DNA from: Deferribacteres bacterium
GTDB lineage: Bacteria > Zhuqueibacterota > Zhuqueibacteria > Zhuqueibacterales > Geothermadaptataceae
Assembly (NCBI GenBank): GCA_020633675.1
Contig: JACKDE010000004.1
Span: 709,111-773,110, forward strand
Direction: 5' to 3'
Length of the DNA: 64,000 nucleotides
Positions 1-9,439 of this stretch are shown in pieces; position 1 is the stretch's first letter, and every line of letters begins with the position of its first letter. The notes beneath the pieces are model-generated. The model had not been told where the DNA came from and did not search any database. It saw only the letters and a list, made by a program, of their open reading frames with translations. The translations under genes were made by a program, and so were the position numbers.

Positions 1-44
1 GCGAGTCAGCGACAAATCGGCAGCGGGAAGCGTCCGCACCATTG

Positions 45-3000
45 CTACTTTTTAGCGGCTCCGGCTTTTTCGCGCACTCCGTCCAACAATTTATTTTTGT
101 CCATATCTGCAATCAGATCATAAAATTTAAGAATACGATCCACCAAGCCCTTGGCTGAAGATAGCGCGCGCGCTTGCCCGAAAGCTTCTTTTGCTTTGTT
201 TGCATAGATTTTATCATCGCCACAGATCGCTAAGCCACACAAAGCCAGGCCTTTGTAATCAATGGTTTCGCCCCGATCTGTCTTATCAAGAATAGCATCA
301 GCCCGATTTAAAGCTTTTTCAAAACTCTCTTTCGTTTCCGTACCATGGTTCGACCGTAACAAGGCAATTCCAAGAACGGTATATGCTTCTACAACATCAG
401 GCGATCCGGTTTTATCCCAAATTTCTGCAGCAGTCCTTAGATGGGCTGTTGCGAGCTCCTTCTCACCTAAACACAGCAGGGCACAACCCAAGTTTTTGAG
501 AGAGTATCCCTCGCCCTGATAGTACTCAATTTCACGCTTAATATCCAAAGACTGTTGATGATATTCTATCGCTCTATTATAGTCGCCCATCCCGTTATAG
601 CAAAGGCCTAAATTATCTAGGCTGGTTCCCTCACTGCGCCGGCTGCCAAGTTTCCTATTGATATCCAAACTTAAACGAAAATGTTCGATAGCTTTCTGAT
701 ACTCGCCGAGGTAGCGGTAACACATGCCTAAATTGTTAAGGCTGCTTCCTTCAGCGGCCGTGTCGCCAAGTTCAATTGCAATTTCTAAAGCATTTTGATG
801 AAATTCACTTGCCTTCTGATAATCACCGAGATGGCGATACCAAATCCCCAGACTTGCTAGTACGAACCTCTCACTTCTGCGATCACCAGTTTCTTGGGCG
901 ATATGCAAAGATTGGTCAAAATATTCATGAGCTTTTTGATAGTCGCCATGAGTGAGATAAAAGTTCCCTATATTGTTTAGGATTGCTCCTTCATTTTGTC
1001 GGTTTCCAACTTTTCGGCAAATATCCAAAGACTGTTTGTGGTATTCAATTGCTTTCCGAATGTCACCCAGGTGTGAAAAACAGGAGCCTAACCTAGATAG
1101 GGAGACCATCCTGAGATTGTTATTTTCAATTTTTCCTTCTAAGCGTTGATAAAGCTCTAATACTAAGCGCGCATGGCCCCATCGCGTTAAGTAGTTGTTA
1201 TCGATCTCCAATAATATCCCCGCCGCAGTATCGTAGTCATTTGATTGGCAGCGCAGATCGAACTCATTCAACTGTGGTGTCAGATCAGCAAGACTATTCC
1301 AGTCCTCACGTGGAAGTCGAATTTTCTTAAAATATTGTGCAGCCCGCTCCAGAAGTGCATACCGACTAAAGATTGCCTGCCCTACTGAATTGTCGCTCTG
1401 AGTCATGGCCAATAACATCACAATAAACTTGTCACCTTGCCCTCCCTTGGGTATACGGGATAATGCATAATCTCTATCAACTGGATGTAAATAGTACTGG
1501 GTAGTTTCTTTACGTATGAAATGCATATGAACGAGGCGATTCAAGACCTTAGCGCTATCAATTCCTTCTAGGTAAGGCTTTAGTAGATAATCCAAGGCTA
1601 CATTAGAAACAGGTCGGCCATAGATTGCCAGGGCTTGCATCACCATCTGTGCGTTTCCATCTAATCTATCGTAAGCCTCACCTACCATTTTTTCTACGAC
1701 GTGTTCTGGTAAAAGATTATCCGTATCTGCCAAGATATCCGAGAGTGATGTATCTCGATCTGCCGAGAGTATAGCAAAAAGAGCTTCAAGGGCTCTAGGA
1801 TACCCATTGGTTCGTTCACGCGCTTTATTAAGCAGTTCATCGGATGCTTCTTTTAGGCCAATTTTCCCATCTGTATCCATTTCACGCAGAATATTCTCAG
1901 CATAGGGTGATCCTAAGCCTTCATCTAAATCAAATCGCCTCTGCTTTGCAGGTTCAAATAGCGCCAAGTTTCTTGGCGCTATTCTAGTGGTCAAAATAAA
2001 CTTTACCGCGTGCGGTTCCGATTTCAATACTGCAACCAAGGCGTTATACACATCTTCATCTTCAACGTTTAATGTCTCCGTGCTCATTTTATCTTCAAAA
2101 TTATCCAACAGAACAACAAAACGCCCTATTGGAAAAAATCCTAGCAAGCATTTCATTTTTTCAACCGTGCTAATTGTAGCATCCTTGTATATTTCACTGA
2201 GCTTTTGGGTATCCTCCTTTGTAAGCAAGCGGCAAAGGTCAAAAAAGATGTCTGGAAAACTAACTTTTCGTGAACCTCTTTCGCTGAGATATATTATGCC
2301 ATCAACTTTTAATTCCTTGCTTTCTGTCAAACCGTCAACATCTCTCGGCAACCGACCAGATTCAAGAAATTTGAGTAATCGACAAGCCAAGGCAGTTTTC
2401 CCTACGCCTGCGCGTCCAACTATTGTTAATAAGCATTCAACCTCATTTTCCAAAAATTTTCCAATAAGCTCTGACTCATAATGCCGATTTTGCCAATATG
2501 TGGGGGCAACTCCTGGTGGCGGATTTATAAACTTTGTCCTAGTCACGCCATCTGTTGGCTTTATAGGTTGTCGTTCACGCTCCATTCCAGTTGATATACT
2601 TTTTTCTACACGCTCCTTTGCACCTTCTGGATCCTTAACAATCTGCTCAAGTTCAAATATTTGCTGCTTCAGAGACTCGGTTTCATTTGTTATTCTTGTT
2701 CTCTGGCCAGAATCCTCAGTTCTGCGCAAATCACGATTCGCATCTGCGAGACGATCTTTCAAAGCCTGCAGTTTGCCCTCTGACGAATATAGCCACCTTA
2801 TGTGCTTCTTAAGCTTTACTAACGCCGTCTCAAATTCACCGGTAAAATCGATATACTGTCGACTTCCAAGTTGGAAAGGGACTTCTACGTCTTGATGCAA
2901 TAGGATCGGAATTATTGGTTTCTTGTACTTCAATGCCCGAGTCCATTCATTTTTGCAAATTGATACATCTTCAACACTATCAGGCGTCATAACAAAAATC

Positions 3001-3182
3001 AAACTGCGACAAGTGCGAATGGCTTCTACAATTTGCTTATCCCAATCTTGCCCGGGTTTGATTTCCTTCTTATCAATCCAAGCAGGAACTGAAAGAGGTT
3101 CATCAATCAATTCTATGTATAATTTTAGCGCAAACTCTCTTGCATCTGCTACCGAATAACTAACAAAATGATGATTTGACAT
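45..3182 (-). CDS. TIR domain - STAND NTPase - TPR protein (putative defence/signalling)
   Basis: An N-terminal TIR domain (about residues 1-115) keeps a glutamate in the position of the NADase catalytic residue (CKNEW). A short coiled coil and a STAND/NB-ARC-type ATPase follow, with Walker A GRAGVGKT and a Walker B-like VVLLDNFED. The C-terminal third is a run of tetratricopeptide repeats of about 40 residues (SLGDYQKA-like). TIR-STAND proteins of this layout are known in bacteria as NLR-like antiphage sensors whose TIR consumes NAD+; that role is inferred here. An in-frame ATG lies 15 bases upstream at 3197, but GGAG sits nine bases before the ATG at 3182, so 3182 is preferred. The gene is AT-richer than its neighbours and stands alone, suggesting horizontal gain. 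Sure of the architecture, less of the function. Confidence 0.85.
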   Translation of the reverse strand: MSNHHFVSYSVADAREFALKLYIELIDEPLSVPAWIDKKEIKPGQDWDKQIVEAIRTCRSLIFVMTPDSVEDVSICKNEWTRALKYKKPIIPILLHQDVEVPFQLGSRQYIDFTGEFETALVKLKKHIRWLYSSEGKLQALKDRLADANRDLRRTEDSGQRTRITNETESLKQQIFELEQIVKDPEGAKERVEKSISTGMERERQPIKPTDGVTRTKFINPPPGVAPTYWQNRHYESELIGKFLENEVECLLTIVGRAGVGKTALACRLLKFLESGRLPRDVDGLTESKELKVDGIIYLSERGSRKVSFPDIFFDLCRLLTKEDTQKLSEIYKDATISTVEKMKCLLGFFPIGRFVVLLDNFEDKMSTETLNVEDEDVYNALVAVLKSEPHAVKFILTTRIAPRNLALFEPAKQRRFDLDEGLGSPYAENILREMDTDGKIGLKEASDELLNKARERTNGYPRALEALFAILSADRDTSLSDILADTDNLLPEHVVEKMVGEAYDRLDGNAQMVMQALAIYGRPVSNVALDYLLKPYLEGIDSAKVLNRLVHMHFIRKETTQYYLHPVDRDYALSRIPKGGQGDKFIVMLLAMTQSDNSVGQAIFSRYALLERAAQYFKKIRLPREDWNSLADLTPQLNEFDLRCQSNDYDTAAGILLEIDNNYLTRWGHARLVLELYQRLEGKIENNNLRMVSLSRLGSCFSHLGDIRKAIEYHKQSLDICRKVGNRQNEGAILNNIGNFYLTHGDYQKAHEYFDQSLHIAQETGDRRSERFVLASLGIWYRHLGDYQKASEFHQNALEIAIELGDTAAEGSSLNNLGMCYRYLGEYQKAIEHFRLSLDINRKLGSRRSEGTSLDNLGLCYNGMGDYNRAIEYHQQSLDIKREIEYYQGEGYSLKNLGCALLCLGEKELATAHLRTAAEIWDKTGSPDVVEAYTVLGIALLRSNHGTETKESFEKALNRADAILDKTDRGETIDYKGLALCGLAICGDDKIYANKAKEAFGQARALSSAKGLVDRILKFYDLIADMDKNKLLDGVREKAGAAKK

Positions 3183-3734
3183 TTGGCAATACTCCATTTG
3201 GAATAACTCAAGCCATTATATTTCCAAGCCTAACGCATCGAATTACCTGCATTGTTATCATAGGCTTCAAAGATTATTGAGATACTCATATTCTTTGATC
3301 GCAATCTCAAAAATTGAAAAGTATTTGCTACCCCATAATGCTTTTCACTTTTAAAGTGCTGTCAAGCGATGTCGTATATATCTAAAGTTTTCTTTATCAG
3401 CCAGCTTTTTGAACTGTTTGCAAAACATCACATTCTGAACATACTGTTTTCTTTAAAACTTAAAGTATTTTTTTCGTGACTATTCAGTCTGTCATGCCTT
3501 GAGACATCTTCCCTTGAATATCATCCAAATTAAATCGTCCAGTCTGAGCTTGTGGCCGGGAAGATTGCTAAAGCAATGACACTTCAGACTGAATAGTCAC
3601 TTTTTTTCTATTTGAGATGTGCCCCCAACTGAAGCGGAATTAAGATTACAAGAAATACACGCAATGTCAAGCACTTTGTCGTGTGACTAGTTTTCTTGCT
3701 GATGTGATAAAAAGTGTGTCGCACCATTCTCTAT
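3183..3734. other. AT-rich intergenic region upstream of the TIR-STAND gene
   Basis: No gene is visible. A TATAAT hexamer on the minus strand (3215-3220) could be the -10 box of the TIR gene, but no good -35 accompanies it. The stretch holds the 16-bp inverted repeat element at 3476-3600 and is clearly AT-rich. Confidence 0.5.
3476..3600. repeat. Small inverted-repeat (MITE-like) element
   Basis: A perfect 16-bp terminal inverted repeat, GTGACTATTCAGTCTG at 3476-3491 and its complement at 3585-3600, bounds 125 bases with no coding capacity. T-rich tracts lie on both outer sides. This geometry fits a miniature inverted-repeat transposable element, but no transposase or second copy is in the window. 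A long-looped transcription hairpin is the alternative. Confidence 0.5.
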
Positions 3735-4865
3735 TCACATCACCTCACCACGCGTCTCGAGCTTCTTCGTCAGTTGCGTGCGCTTGATGTAGGCTTGTCG
3801 GGCGATGTCGATGTCTTCGAGAAAAATGGGCAGCTCAGCGAGAAGCAACGCCTGCGGGCCGTCTACCAGTGCTTTTTGAGGCGCTGGGTGGAAGTCAACC
3901 AGCACCATGTTGGCGCCGGCAATAATGCCCTGCGCGGTGGCATGAAAAACATCCAGCAGGCCATCCGGGGTTTTTTCGCGCGAGCCGACAGAGTGCGACG
4001 GATCGATGCAGACCGGCATGCGCGTCAGCCTTTTCACCACCGGCACATGCGCAAAATCGACAAAATTGCGGTGGGGATTGCCCAGTGAGGTGTTCATGCC
4101 CCGCAAGCAGAAAATAACATTGGCATTGCCCTCAGTCGCCAAATATTCCGCCGCATTGAGCGACTCACTCAGGGTAATGCCGAAACCGCGTTTCAGCAAA
4201 ATCGGGAATTCCAGTTGCCGGCCAACCGCTTTGAGAAATTCGAAATTTTGGATATTGCGGGTGCCGATTTGCAGAATGACGCCGGTCGGGCGGCCGGTTT
4301 GTTCCAGACACTCGCTGATTTCTTCGATATGGCGCTCATGGGTCACTTCCATCGCGATCACTTTGATGCCATATTTGCCGGCCAGCTCGAAAATGTACGG
4401 CAGGCAGGCCTTTCCATGACCCTGAAATGAATAGGGGCTGGTTCGCGGTTTGTAGGCTCCCATGCGGGTGCACTGCTGGCCATTTTCCTGTAGCGCCTTC
4501 ATCATCTGTTCGGTGTGTTCCCGCGAGTCAACCGCGCACAGCCCGGCAAAGACATTGAGATTGTCCTGACTGAAATGCACGCCATTGTATTCAAATCCCA
4601 CCGCGCGCTGGCTATCTTTGTGGCGTCCGAGAATCCGGTAGCTCTCGGATATCCTGATTACCCGCTCGACGGTGGGCAGGGCGGCAATCTGCTCCGAATC
4701 GATGCGCGTGGTGTCGCCAATCAGGTAGATTTCCGTCAGCCGCTGCTGCATGCCTCTAACGATGTGTTTCCTGAGCTGCACATTCGGAAGCGTGCTCAGA
4801 AATTCCCAGGTTTTTTGATATTCTTTGGCGTTTTCATCGGTATTAGGGGCGAGAATGACCAGCAT
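3735..4865 (-). CDS. aroF: 3-deoxy-7-phosphoheptulonate (DAHP) synthase
   Basis: First enzyme of the shikimate pathway, condensing phosphoenolpyruvate with erythrose 4-phosphate in the cytoplasm. The barrel shows GLCAVDS (residues 108-114, with the metal-binding cysteine), KPRTSPYSFQG (from 139), LLKRGFG, and DPSHSVG near the C terminus, all signatures of the type I-beta (AroF/KDSA-like) family. About 85 N-terminal residues form the small ferredoxin-like domain that mediates feedback control in this family. The length of 376 residues is slightly above the usual 340. The ATG has GGAG about seven bases upstream. It stands alone; no other aromatic biosynthesis genes are adjacent. The usual GPCAVES motif is altered to GLCAVDS, which is unusual but keeps the cysteine. 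Confidence 0.92.
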   Translation of the reverse strand: MLVILAPNTDENAKEYQKTWEFLSTLPNVQLRKHIVRGMQQRLTEIYLIGDTTRIDSEQIAALPTVERVIRISESYRILGRHKDSQRAVGFEYNGVHFSQDNLNVFAGLCAVDSREHTEQMMKALQENGQQCTRMGAYKPRTSPYSFQGHGKACLPYIFELAGKYGIKVIAMEVTHERHIEEISECLEQTGRPTGVILQIGTRNIQNFEFLKAVGRQLEFPILLKRGFGITLSESLNAAEYLATEGNANVIFCLRGMNTSLGNPHRNFVDFAHVPVVKRLTRMPVCIDPSHSVGSREKTPDGLLDVFHATAQGIIAGANMVLVDFHPAPQKALVDGPQALLLAELPIFLEDIDIARQAYIKRTQLTKKLETRGEVM

Positions 4866-5174
4866 ATATTTTCTCCATTGTCTTGTTGGTGCTGCTCTGT
4901 CTAAAGAATTTGATTATTTGTTTCTATCGAACGGCTGCGAATAACATGATCGCTCGCCTGCACAAATCAAGTCCGTCCCTTCTTTTTGCTAGATCAAAAA
5001 GAAGCAAAAAATCACAGCTAACGAAATGTGGCTAAATTCCTGAGGCCGAAAGATGAATGTGGTAATAGATTCAGTGTTAAAAATATCGAGTTGTAATGGC
5101 GGCTTTGGCTGAGAGCATCATTCGGTGGGCTGCCATTTTGGGATCAGGGAAAATGGCAAGATACGGCTGTAATG
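4866..5174. other. Intergenic region with two hairpins
   Basis: No gene seen. A perfect 10-bp stem with a 6-base loop lies at 4979-5004 (arms CTTCTTTTTG and its complement). A second stem, GCCATTTT with its complement (5142-5149 and 5160-5167), lies just past the stop of the acetyltransferase gene. It may act as that gene's terminator although no T-run follows. Confidence 0.4.
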
Positions 5175-5768
5175 TCAAGGCTTTTGTGGTGAGCTTTCAG
5201 CGTGATTGGCCACAGCCTCTGGCTTGCGGATGCGGTACAAAAAATGACGCTGCAACGGGTGGCTGTCCGGCAGCAGTGGATGGTCAAAATCGTCTTCCAG
5301 CTTGCGGCTCATGCCGAGCTTTTGCATCACCCGGATCGAGCGCCAATTGCCGGGCGTGGTCATGGAAACGACTTCATCGAGGTTTAGGAATTGAAAGGCA
5401 AATTCCAGCGCAGCTTGCGCGCCTTCGGTGGCGTAGCCGTGGCCCCAATGTTGGGCTGCAAGGCGCCAGCCGACTTCCACACAGGGGGTAAAATGCGCTT
5501 CAAAGCGCGGCACCATCAGCCCGACAAAACCGATGAATGGCGCGCCACCTTTGATCTCCACCGCCCACGGTCCGAAGCCATGCTGCTCAAAGTGCCGCAA
5601 AATGCGATCTGCCAGCGCATCGCTTTCGGTGCGCGTCATCACGCCCGGGAAGTGCTCCATCACCAGCGGGTCGGCATTGAGAGCGGCAAACGGTAGCAAA
5701 TCATCATCGCGCCAACGCCGCAGCAGCAAGCGCGCGGTTTCGATGGTTGAAGATAGCGAAGAACTCAT
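5175..5768 (-). CDS. GNAT family N-acetyltransferase (RimJ/RimL-like)
   Basis: This 197-residue protein begins with the TARLLLRRWRDDDL motif typical of the RimJ/RimL branch of GNAT enzymes, which transfer acetyl from acetyl-CoA to amino groups of proteins or small molecules. The acetyl-CoA loop appears as WGHGYATEGAQAAL, followed by the usual N-W-R-S-x-x-V-M-x-K-L-G-M helix (around residues 143-154). The acceptor substrate cannot be predicted. It is monocistronic, between the DAHP synthase gene and a small lipoprotein gene on the same strand. Confidence 0.88.
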   Translation of the reverse strand: MSSSLSSTIETARLLLRRWRDDDLLPFAALNADPLVMEHFPGVMTRTESDALADRILRHFEQHGFGPWAVEIKGGAPFIGFVGLMVPRFEAHFTPCVEVGWRLAAQHWGHGYATEGAQAALEFAFQFLNLDEVVSMTTPGNWRSIRVMQKLGMSRKLEDDFDHPLLPDSHPLQRHFLYRIRKPEAVANHAESSPQKP

Positions 5769-5830
5769 CTGAAATCGTTTTTTGGAAGATTTTGTATATG
5801 GATGTTATGTAGTGCGATGAAAAGCACATA

Positions 5831-5890
5831 TTTCACGCAAAGTCGCCAAGCCGGAAAGATTATGCAAAATTTCTGCACCTTTGCGTGAAA
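5831..5890. repeat. Inverted repeat of the dispersed ACGCAAAG type
   Basis: A perfect 12-bp inverted repeat (TTTCACGCAAAG at 5831-5842 and its complement at 5879-5890) encloses a 36-base loop. The arm resembles the ACGCAAAG(G/A)CGC sequences found as dispersed intergenic repeats in many environmental genomes, and a related copy lies near 20300. It sits between the lipoprotein stop and the acetyltransferase start, so it could also act as a terminator. Confidence 0.45.
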
Positions 5891-5904
5891 GCCCATCTTA
5901 TGCC

Positions 5905-6456
5905 TTACTTTTGATTCAATACAAACAGCTTTTGGCTGCCGCTTGCTGCTCCGATGATAGTGCCCAATACTGGCAGGGATGTGCCCACCAGAAAAACATA
6001 ATACGGCAAGGTGCCTTCGGCAAATCCGCCTTCACTTGGCTCGGAATCGCCGAGCGTCGCCAGGTAGGCAACGCCAACAAAACCGCCCCACGCGAGCGCG
6101 CCACCGGCAAATCCCTCCACAGCGCCGCGAGCATGATTTTTGACGACAATGCGGTGAATATCGGCGATGGCACGTTGCTGACGCTCTTCCGTTTTTGTAT
6201 CGATAAAAAAAACCGTATCGGCAAACACATGAACATTTTTCGCACTCAATACCGCATCATCGTGCAGCAATGCGATTTGTGCGTGCTTCCCTGCCAGTTC
6301 TTTATTCATTTTTATCAGGTCATCTGATGGAACGCCAGGCTGAATGTGGCGTGAATGGATGCAGCCGACGTTGAAAATGGATACGACCATAATGAGCCGG
6401 AAAACAGGCTTCATCCAAAAATTCGACAGCAAATAGAATTTCATCCTTTTCACCAT
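5905..6456 (-). CDS. Putative lipoprotein of unknown function
   Basis: This protein of up to 183 residues is not recognised. A hydrophobic N-terminal stretch ends in FNVGC, a plausible lipobox, so it is probably lipid-anchored after signal peptidase II cleavage. The C-terminal half holds two glycine/alanine-rich hydrophobic segments (around residues 112-134 and 151-172). They resemble the glycine-zipper stretches of small envelope proteins. The start is uncertain: beginning at the internal methionine at 6414 would give a textbook 18-residue lipoprotein signal (MKPVFRLIMVVSIFNVGC). No strong ribosome binding site decides the matter. It is monocistronic. Confidence 0.6.
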   Translation of the reverse strand: MVKRMKFYLLSNFWMKPVFRLIMVVSIFNVGCIHSRHIQPGVPSDDLIKMNKELAGKHAQIALLHDDAVLSAKNVHVFADTVFFIDTKTEERQQRAIADIHRIVVKNHARGAVEGFAGGALAWGGFVGVAYLATLGDSEPSEGGFAEGTLPYYVFLVGTSLPVLGTIIGAASGSQKLFVLNQK

Positions 6457-6658
6457 GTGGTTGCGTGTTCACACAGCTCAATGTCTTTTTAAGTTTGGCA
6501 TTCTTGCGCGGACAAAATGTCCATAAGGACCTGCAATGTCAAGTATATTGAGGCGGAATAGAGCGCAACTGGAACAGCATTTGATTGACGAACAGCTTTA
6601 TTCAAATCAAAAAGATCGTTGTCTGTACTTAAAAAAATGGGTGGGGGCGTTGGCGGTA

Positions 6659-6718
6659 GCAAAAAATTCGGGAGCGCTTTTGCGGATGATTTTCAAGCCA
6701 CCAAAAGCTGCTCCCGAA
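6659..6718 (-). terminator. Rho-independent terminator of the RRM gene
   Basis: On the minus strand a stem of about 16 bp with a single bulge (arms 6702-6718 and 6667-6682) is followed directly by six T residues (complement of 6661-6666). It lies 35 bases downstream of the stop of the RRM protein gene. Confidence 0.8.
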
Positions 6719-6752
6719 CTGAATTCAAGGGGATGGTACGAAAGGCCGATGA

Positions 6753-7025
6753 TTAGAAGCGACGACCGCCGCCACCGCCACTTTTGCGCGGGCGTGCTTC
6801 ATTCACGATCAACGCACGGCCGCCGACTTCGGTGCCGTCCACCGCTGAAATGGCGGCCTGGGCTTCGGCTTTGTCCGGCATTTCCACGAAGGCAAAGCCT
6901 CTGGAATCGCCAGTGTAGCGATCTTTGATGAGATTTACCGTATCGATCTTGCCGTGTGACTCGAAAAGGCTTCGCACTTCATCTTCGGAAGTTTCGCGGG
7001 CCAGGTTACCAACATAAATGTTCAT
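6753..7025 (-). CDS. RRM-type RNA-binding protein
   Basis: A single RNA recognition motif fills this 90-residue protein: RNP2 is IYVGNL (residues 3-8) and RNP1 is RGFAFVEM (42-49). The tail is rich in glycine and arginine (SGGGGGRRF). Small glycine-tailed RRM proteins occur in cyanobacteria, Bacteroidota and other phyla, where they bind single-stranded RNA and are often cold-inducible; the RNA target here is unknown. AGGAG lies six bases before the ATG. It has its own terminator, so it is a single-gene unit. Confidence 0.93.
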   Translation of the reverse strand: MNIYVGNLARETSEDEVRSLFESHGKIDTVNLIKDRYTGDSRGFAFVEMPDKAEAQAAISAVDGTEVGGRALIVNEARPRKSGGGGGRRF

Positions 7026-7202
7026 TGTTTACTCCTGTCTGTTTGCGTTTGCTCTCGGGAGCCTGATCGCAAGTCCATCATGCCACGTTAAAATCCTTGC
7101 CAGGTCATGTACTGAAAATTTCAGGCCAGGAGCACTTTTCAGGAGTTCACAGTTCGACAAAATTTATTGTGGTTTCAGGTCCAAATGAATTAGATTTTTG
7201 TT

Positions 7203-7631
7203 TTACTGTATTTCAACCAGCTCAATTTCAAATGTCAGTTCTTTGCCAGCGAGCGGATGGTTGGCATCGAGCTTAACGTTTTTGTCATCGACACCGACGA
7301 CATACACAGGCGTGGTGCGGCCATCTTTGCTGCTCATCTGCAATTGCTGACCGATTTCAGGCTTGAGATCCGGCGGCATCATGTCGCGCCCCACTTCCAA
7401 AACCAGGTCTTCGCGATGCGGACCGTATGCTTCATCTGAAGGGATGACTGTGGTCACGGCCTCACCGGGCTGCAGGCCCATAACCGCTTTTTCAAAACCG
7501 GGAATGATACTGCCGCTGCCAAGCTCGAACTCCAGCGGATCTCTGCCTTGCGATGAATCGAACACTTCGCCATCAGCAAGCTTGCCGGTGTAATGCACGC
7601 TTACTTTGTCGCCATTTTTTGCTTTAGCCAT
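7203..7631 (-). CDS. FKBP-type peptidyl-prolyl isomerase (SlyD-like)
   Basis: A 142-residue cytoplasmic prolyl isomerase and chaperone. The FKBP core is visible as VSVHYTGKLADGEVFDSS, PLEFELGSGSIIPGFEKAVMG and the C-terminal LAGKELTFEIELVEI. The residues between (about 66-120) form the inserted-in-flap chaperone domain of the SlyD class. No histidine/cysteine-rich metal-binding tail is present, unlike E. coli SlyD. An upstream in-frame ATG would add 12 residues, but GAGG seven bases before the ATG at 7631 and the MAKAKNGD beginning favour this start. Confidence 0.92.
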   Translation of the reverse strand: MAKAKNGDKVSVHYTGKLADGEVFDSSQGRDPLEFELGSGSIIPGFEKAVMGLQPGEAVTTVIPSDEAYGPHREDLVLEVGRDMMPPDLKPEIGQQLQMSSKDGRTTPVYVVGVDDKNVKLDANHPLAGKELTFEIELVEIQ

Positions 7632-7933
7632 AATATAACCTCTTGCTTTTGAGTCGAAAAAGGACAATCGCGATTGCTATATGCGCGTAGCAGTGCACAC
7701 GCTTGTCTGCACTGTTTGATAAATCAACAGCCGAGAACATTCAACGAGAAAAAATCAAATTCGTCGGGGGAAGGTGAGGATGCTTCAAAAGGTGAGAAAA
7801 AAAGACTTGCCTTCAAAAACGGGCCACCAACACCGGCAAACAGGATTTGCACCTACTGTTTTCTTCAAAAATTCCGGTTTCGATGAAAATTCAAAACTGC
7901 CAAGTGACAGGTTAGCGATAATCGCTCTGAAAA

Positions 7934-9280
7934 TCAAGGCAAAAGTTTTTGCCTGAGACGCTCGGCCCCATATCCGGCAATGATCGCCAAATACGGTGTG
8001 ACAGGCACCCGAAAACGGGCCGCCCCCAGAGGGCCGGTCGTGAGCAGAAAATATGCAATCAGACTGAAAAGCGTCCAAAAAAGAATGGGCTGGCGTTTGG
8101 CAAACAGGGCGATCCCGCCGATGGCATTCATGCTTAACAACGCTATTTGCCATAAAAACACCGCTGCAAACACGATCAGCAAAGCAGGTTGCTGCCGCAG
8201 CAACAACACCATCGCTCCGGTCGTGCCTTGCGTCGAGAACGCTTCGAGCAAGCCGCTTTTGCCTGGCGCGCCATACAACACGCGCTCCAAATTGATGCGG
8301 CCCGGATCGACGAGCATGGCCAGCATACCGCGCAAGTGCAGCATGGCATAATTGCCCGGATAGCGGGCGATGGTTTGCCAGCCGAGCCGCTGCATGGCCT
8401 GTGCTTGCTCGCCGGTGCTGGCGCTGCCGAGATCGATGCGCTGCTGCAGAGTTGCGGTCAGCGCATCTTCCGCTGCATCGATGCCGGTGCCCTCGGCTCG
8501 CGCTTTGGCCAATGCGCTGTTGTAGTAGAGCAGGTTGAAACTTTGAATCGTGCTGACACCGAAAAAATCGTGCTTGCGCTCGTTGCGCAATGCCCATGGC
8601 AGCACCAACGCCGCCACCAAAGCCAGGTGCGCGACGGCTGCCAGCGCTTTTTGCGCCGTGCGTTCGTGGGCCAGCCACAGCAGCAGCCCGGCACTGACGA
8701 GCGGCAGATAGCTGGCAATGGGTTTGGTGAGAATCAAGCCGGCGCTCAAAACCGCCAGCGCCAAATTGTTGCGGCGATCCGGTACTTTCAACGTCCGCAC
8801 CAGTGCGCTAGCGAAAAGCAGCAGCAGCACGGTAAAGAGCGTTTCGGTCATCAGCGTCGTCGCATAAATCACACTCGACACATCCAATGCCAGCACCAGC
8901 GCTGCCAATCGAGCGATCCAATCGCTGGCGCCCAGTTGCCGTGCCAACCGGTGGGTAAGCCAAATTGCGCCGGCAGATAGCAGAACTTGTACGAGCAGCG
9001 CCAGGAAGGGTGTGCCGTCGCCGAGCAGAAAGGCAAAGAACGCGACAAAAGCCGGATAAAGCGGCGGGCGCACGCTGTCCGGTGGGAAAGGCCGGTCTGT
9101 CTCTGCGCCGTAGACGCCGGTCTCGGCCAGATGGTGCGCAAGTTCGAGATATTCGTGCGAATCGCCATCATAGCTGATCTCCGGCACAAACATCGCGTAA
9201 GTCAGCAGGATGAGCCGCAGCGCTACGCCCAAAATCACGATATTCGGCAAAGTCGGTACTTTCAAGGCAAGTCTTTTCAC
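7934..9280 (-). CDS. GT-C family membrane glycosyltransferase (PMT/ArnT-like)
   Basis: This 448-residue polytopic membrane protein has about ten hydrophobic segments. The first extracytoplasmic loop holds YDGDSHEY (residues 37-44) and then RPPLYP (71-76). This is the arrangement of PMT_2/ArnT-type (GT39/GT83) transferases, which move a sugar from a polyprenyl-phosphate donor; the acidic residues of the loop are the expected catalytic site. Donor and acceptor are unknown. The start is GTG. It is monocistronic and no other glycan genes are nearby. Family assignment is good, substrate open. Confidence 0.8.
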   Translation of the reverse strand: MKRLALKVPTLPNIVILGVALRLILLTYAMFVPEISYDGDSHEYLELAHHLAETGVYGAETDRPFPPDSVRPPLYPAFVAFFAFLLGDGTPFLALLVQVLLSAGAIWLTHRLARQLGASDWIARLAALVLALDVSSVIYATTLMTETLFTVLLLLFASALVRTLKVPDRRNNLALAVLSAGLILTKPIASYLPLVSAGLLLWLAHERTAQKALAAVAHLALVAALVLPWALRNERKHDFFGVSTIQSFNLLYYNSALAKARAEGTGIDAAEDALTATLQQRIDLGSASTGEQAQAMQRLGWQTIARYPGNYAMLHLRGMLAMLVDPGRINLERVLYGAPGKSGLLEAFSTQGTTGAMVLLLRQQPALLIVFAAVFLWQIALLSMNAIGGIALFAKRQPILFWTLFSLIAYFLLTTGPLGAARFRVPVTPYLAIIAGYGAERLRQKLLP

Positions 9281-9439
9281 GCCACCAAAATAGCATCTTT
9301 CCGTTGATTTGCAAGCATTGCCGCCCGTTTGGTCGCATGGCCCTCTTTTTGTATGTGATTTTGATGATGCCTTGCGAATTTTTCAGCAAAACACAAGACA
9401 GACAACAGGACGATAGCTGCTACCCTCGTGAGAACGGAC

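Noticed and set aside
7785..8678. Open frame of 297 codons on the minus strand
   Set aside because: It overlaps the GT-C glycosyltransferase gene in another frame of the same strand and is arginine/alanine-rich without any family features.
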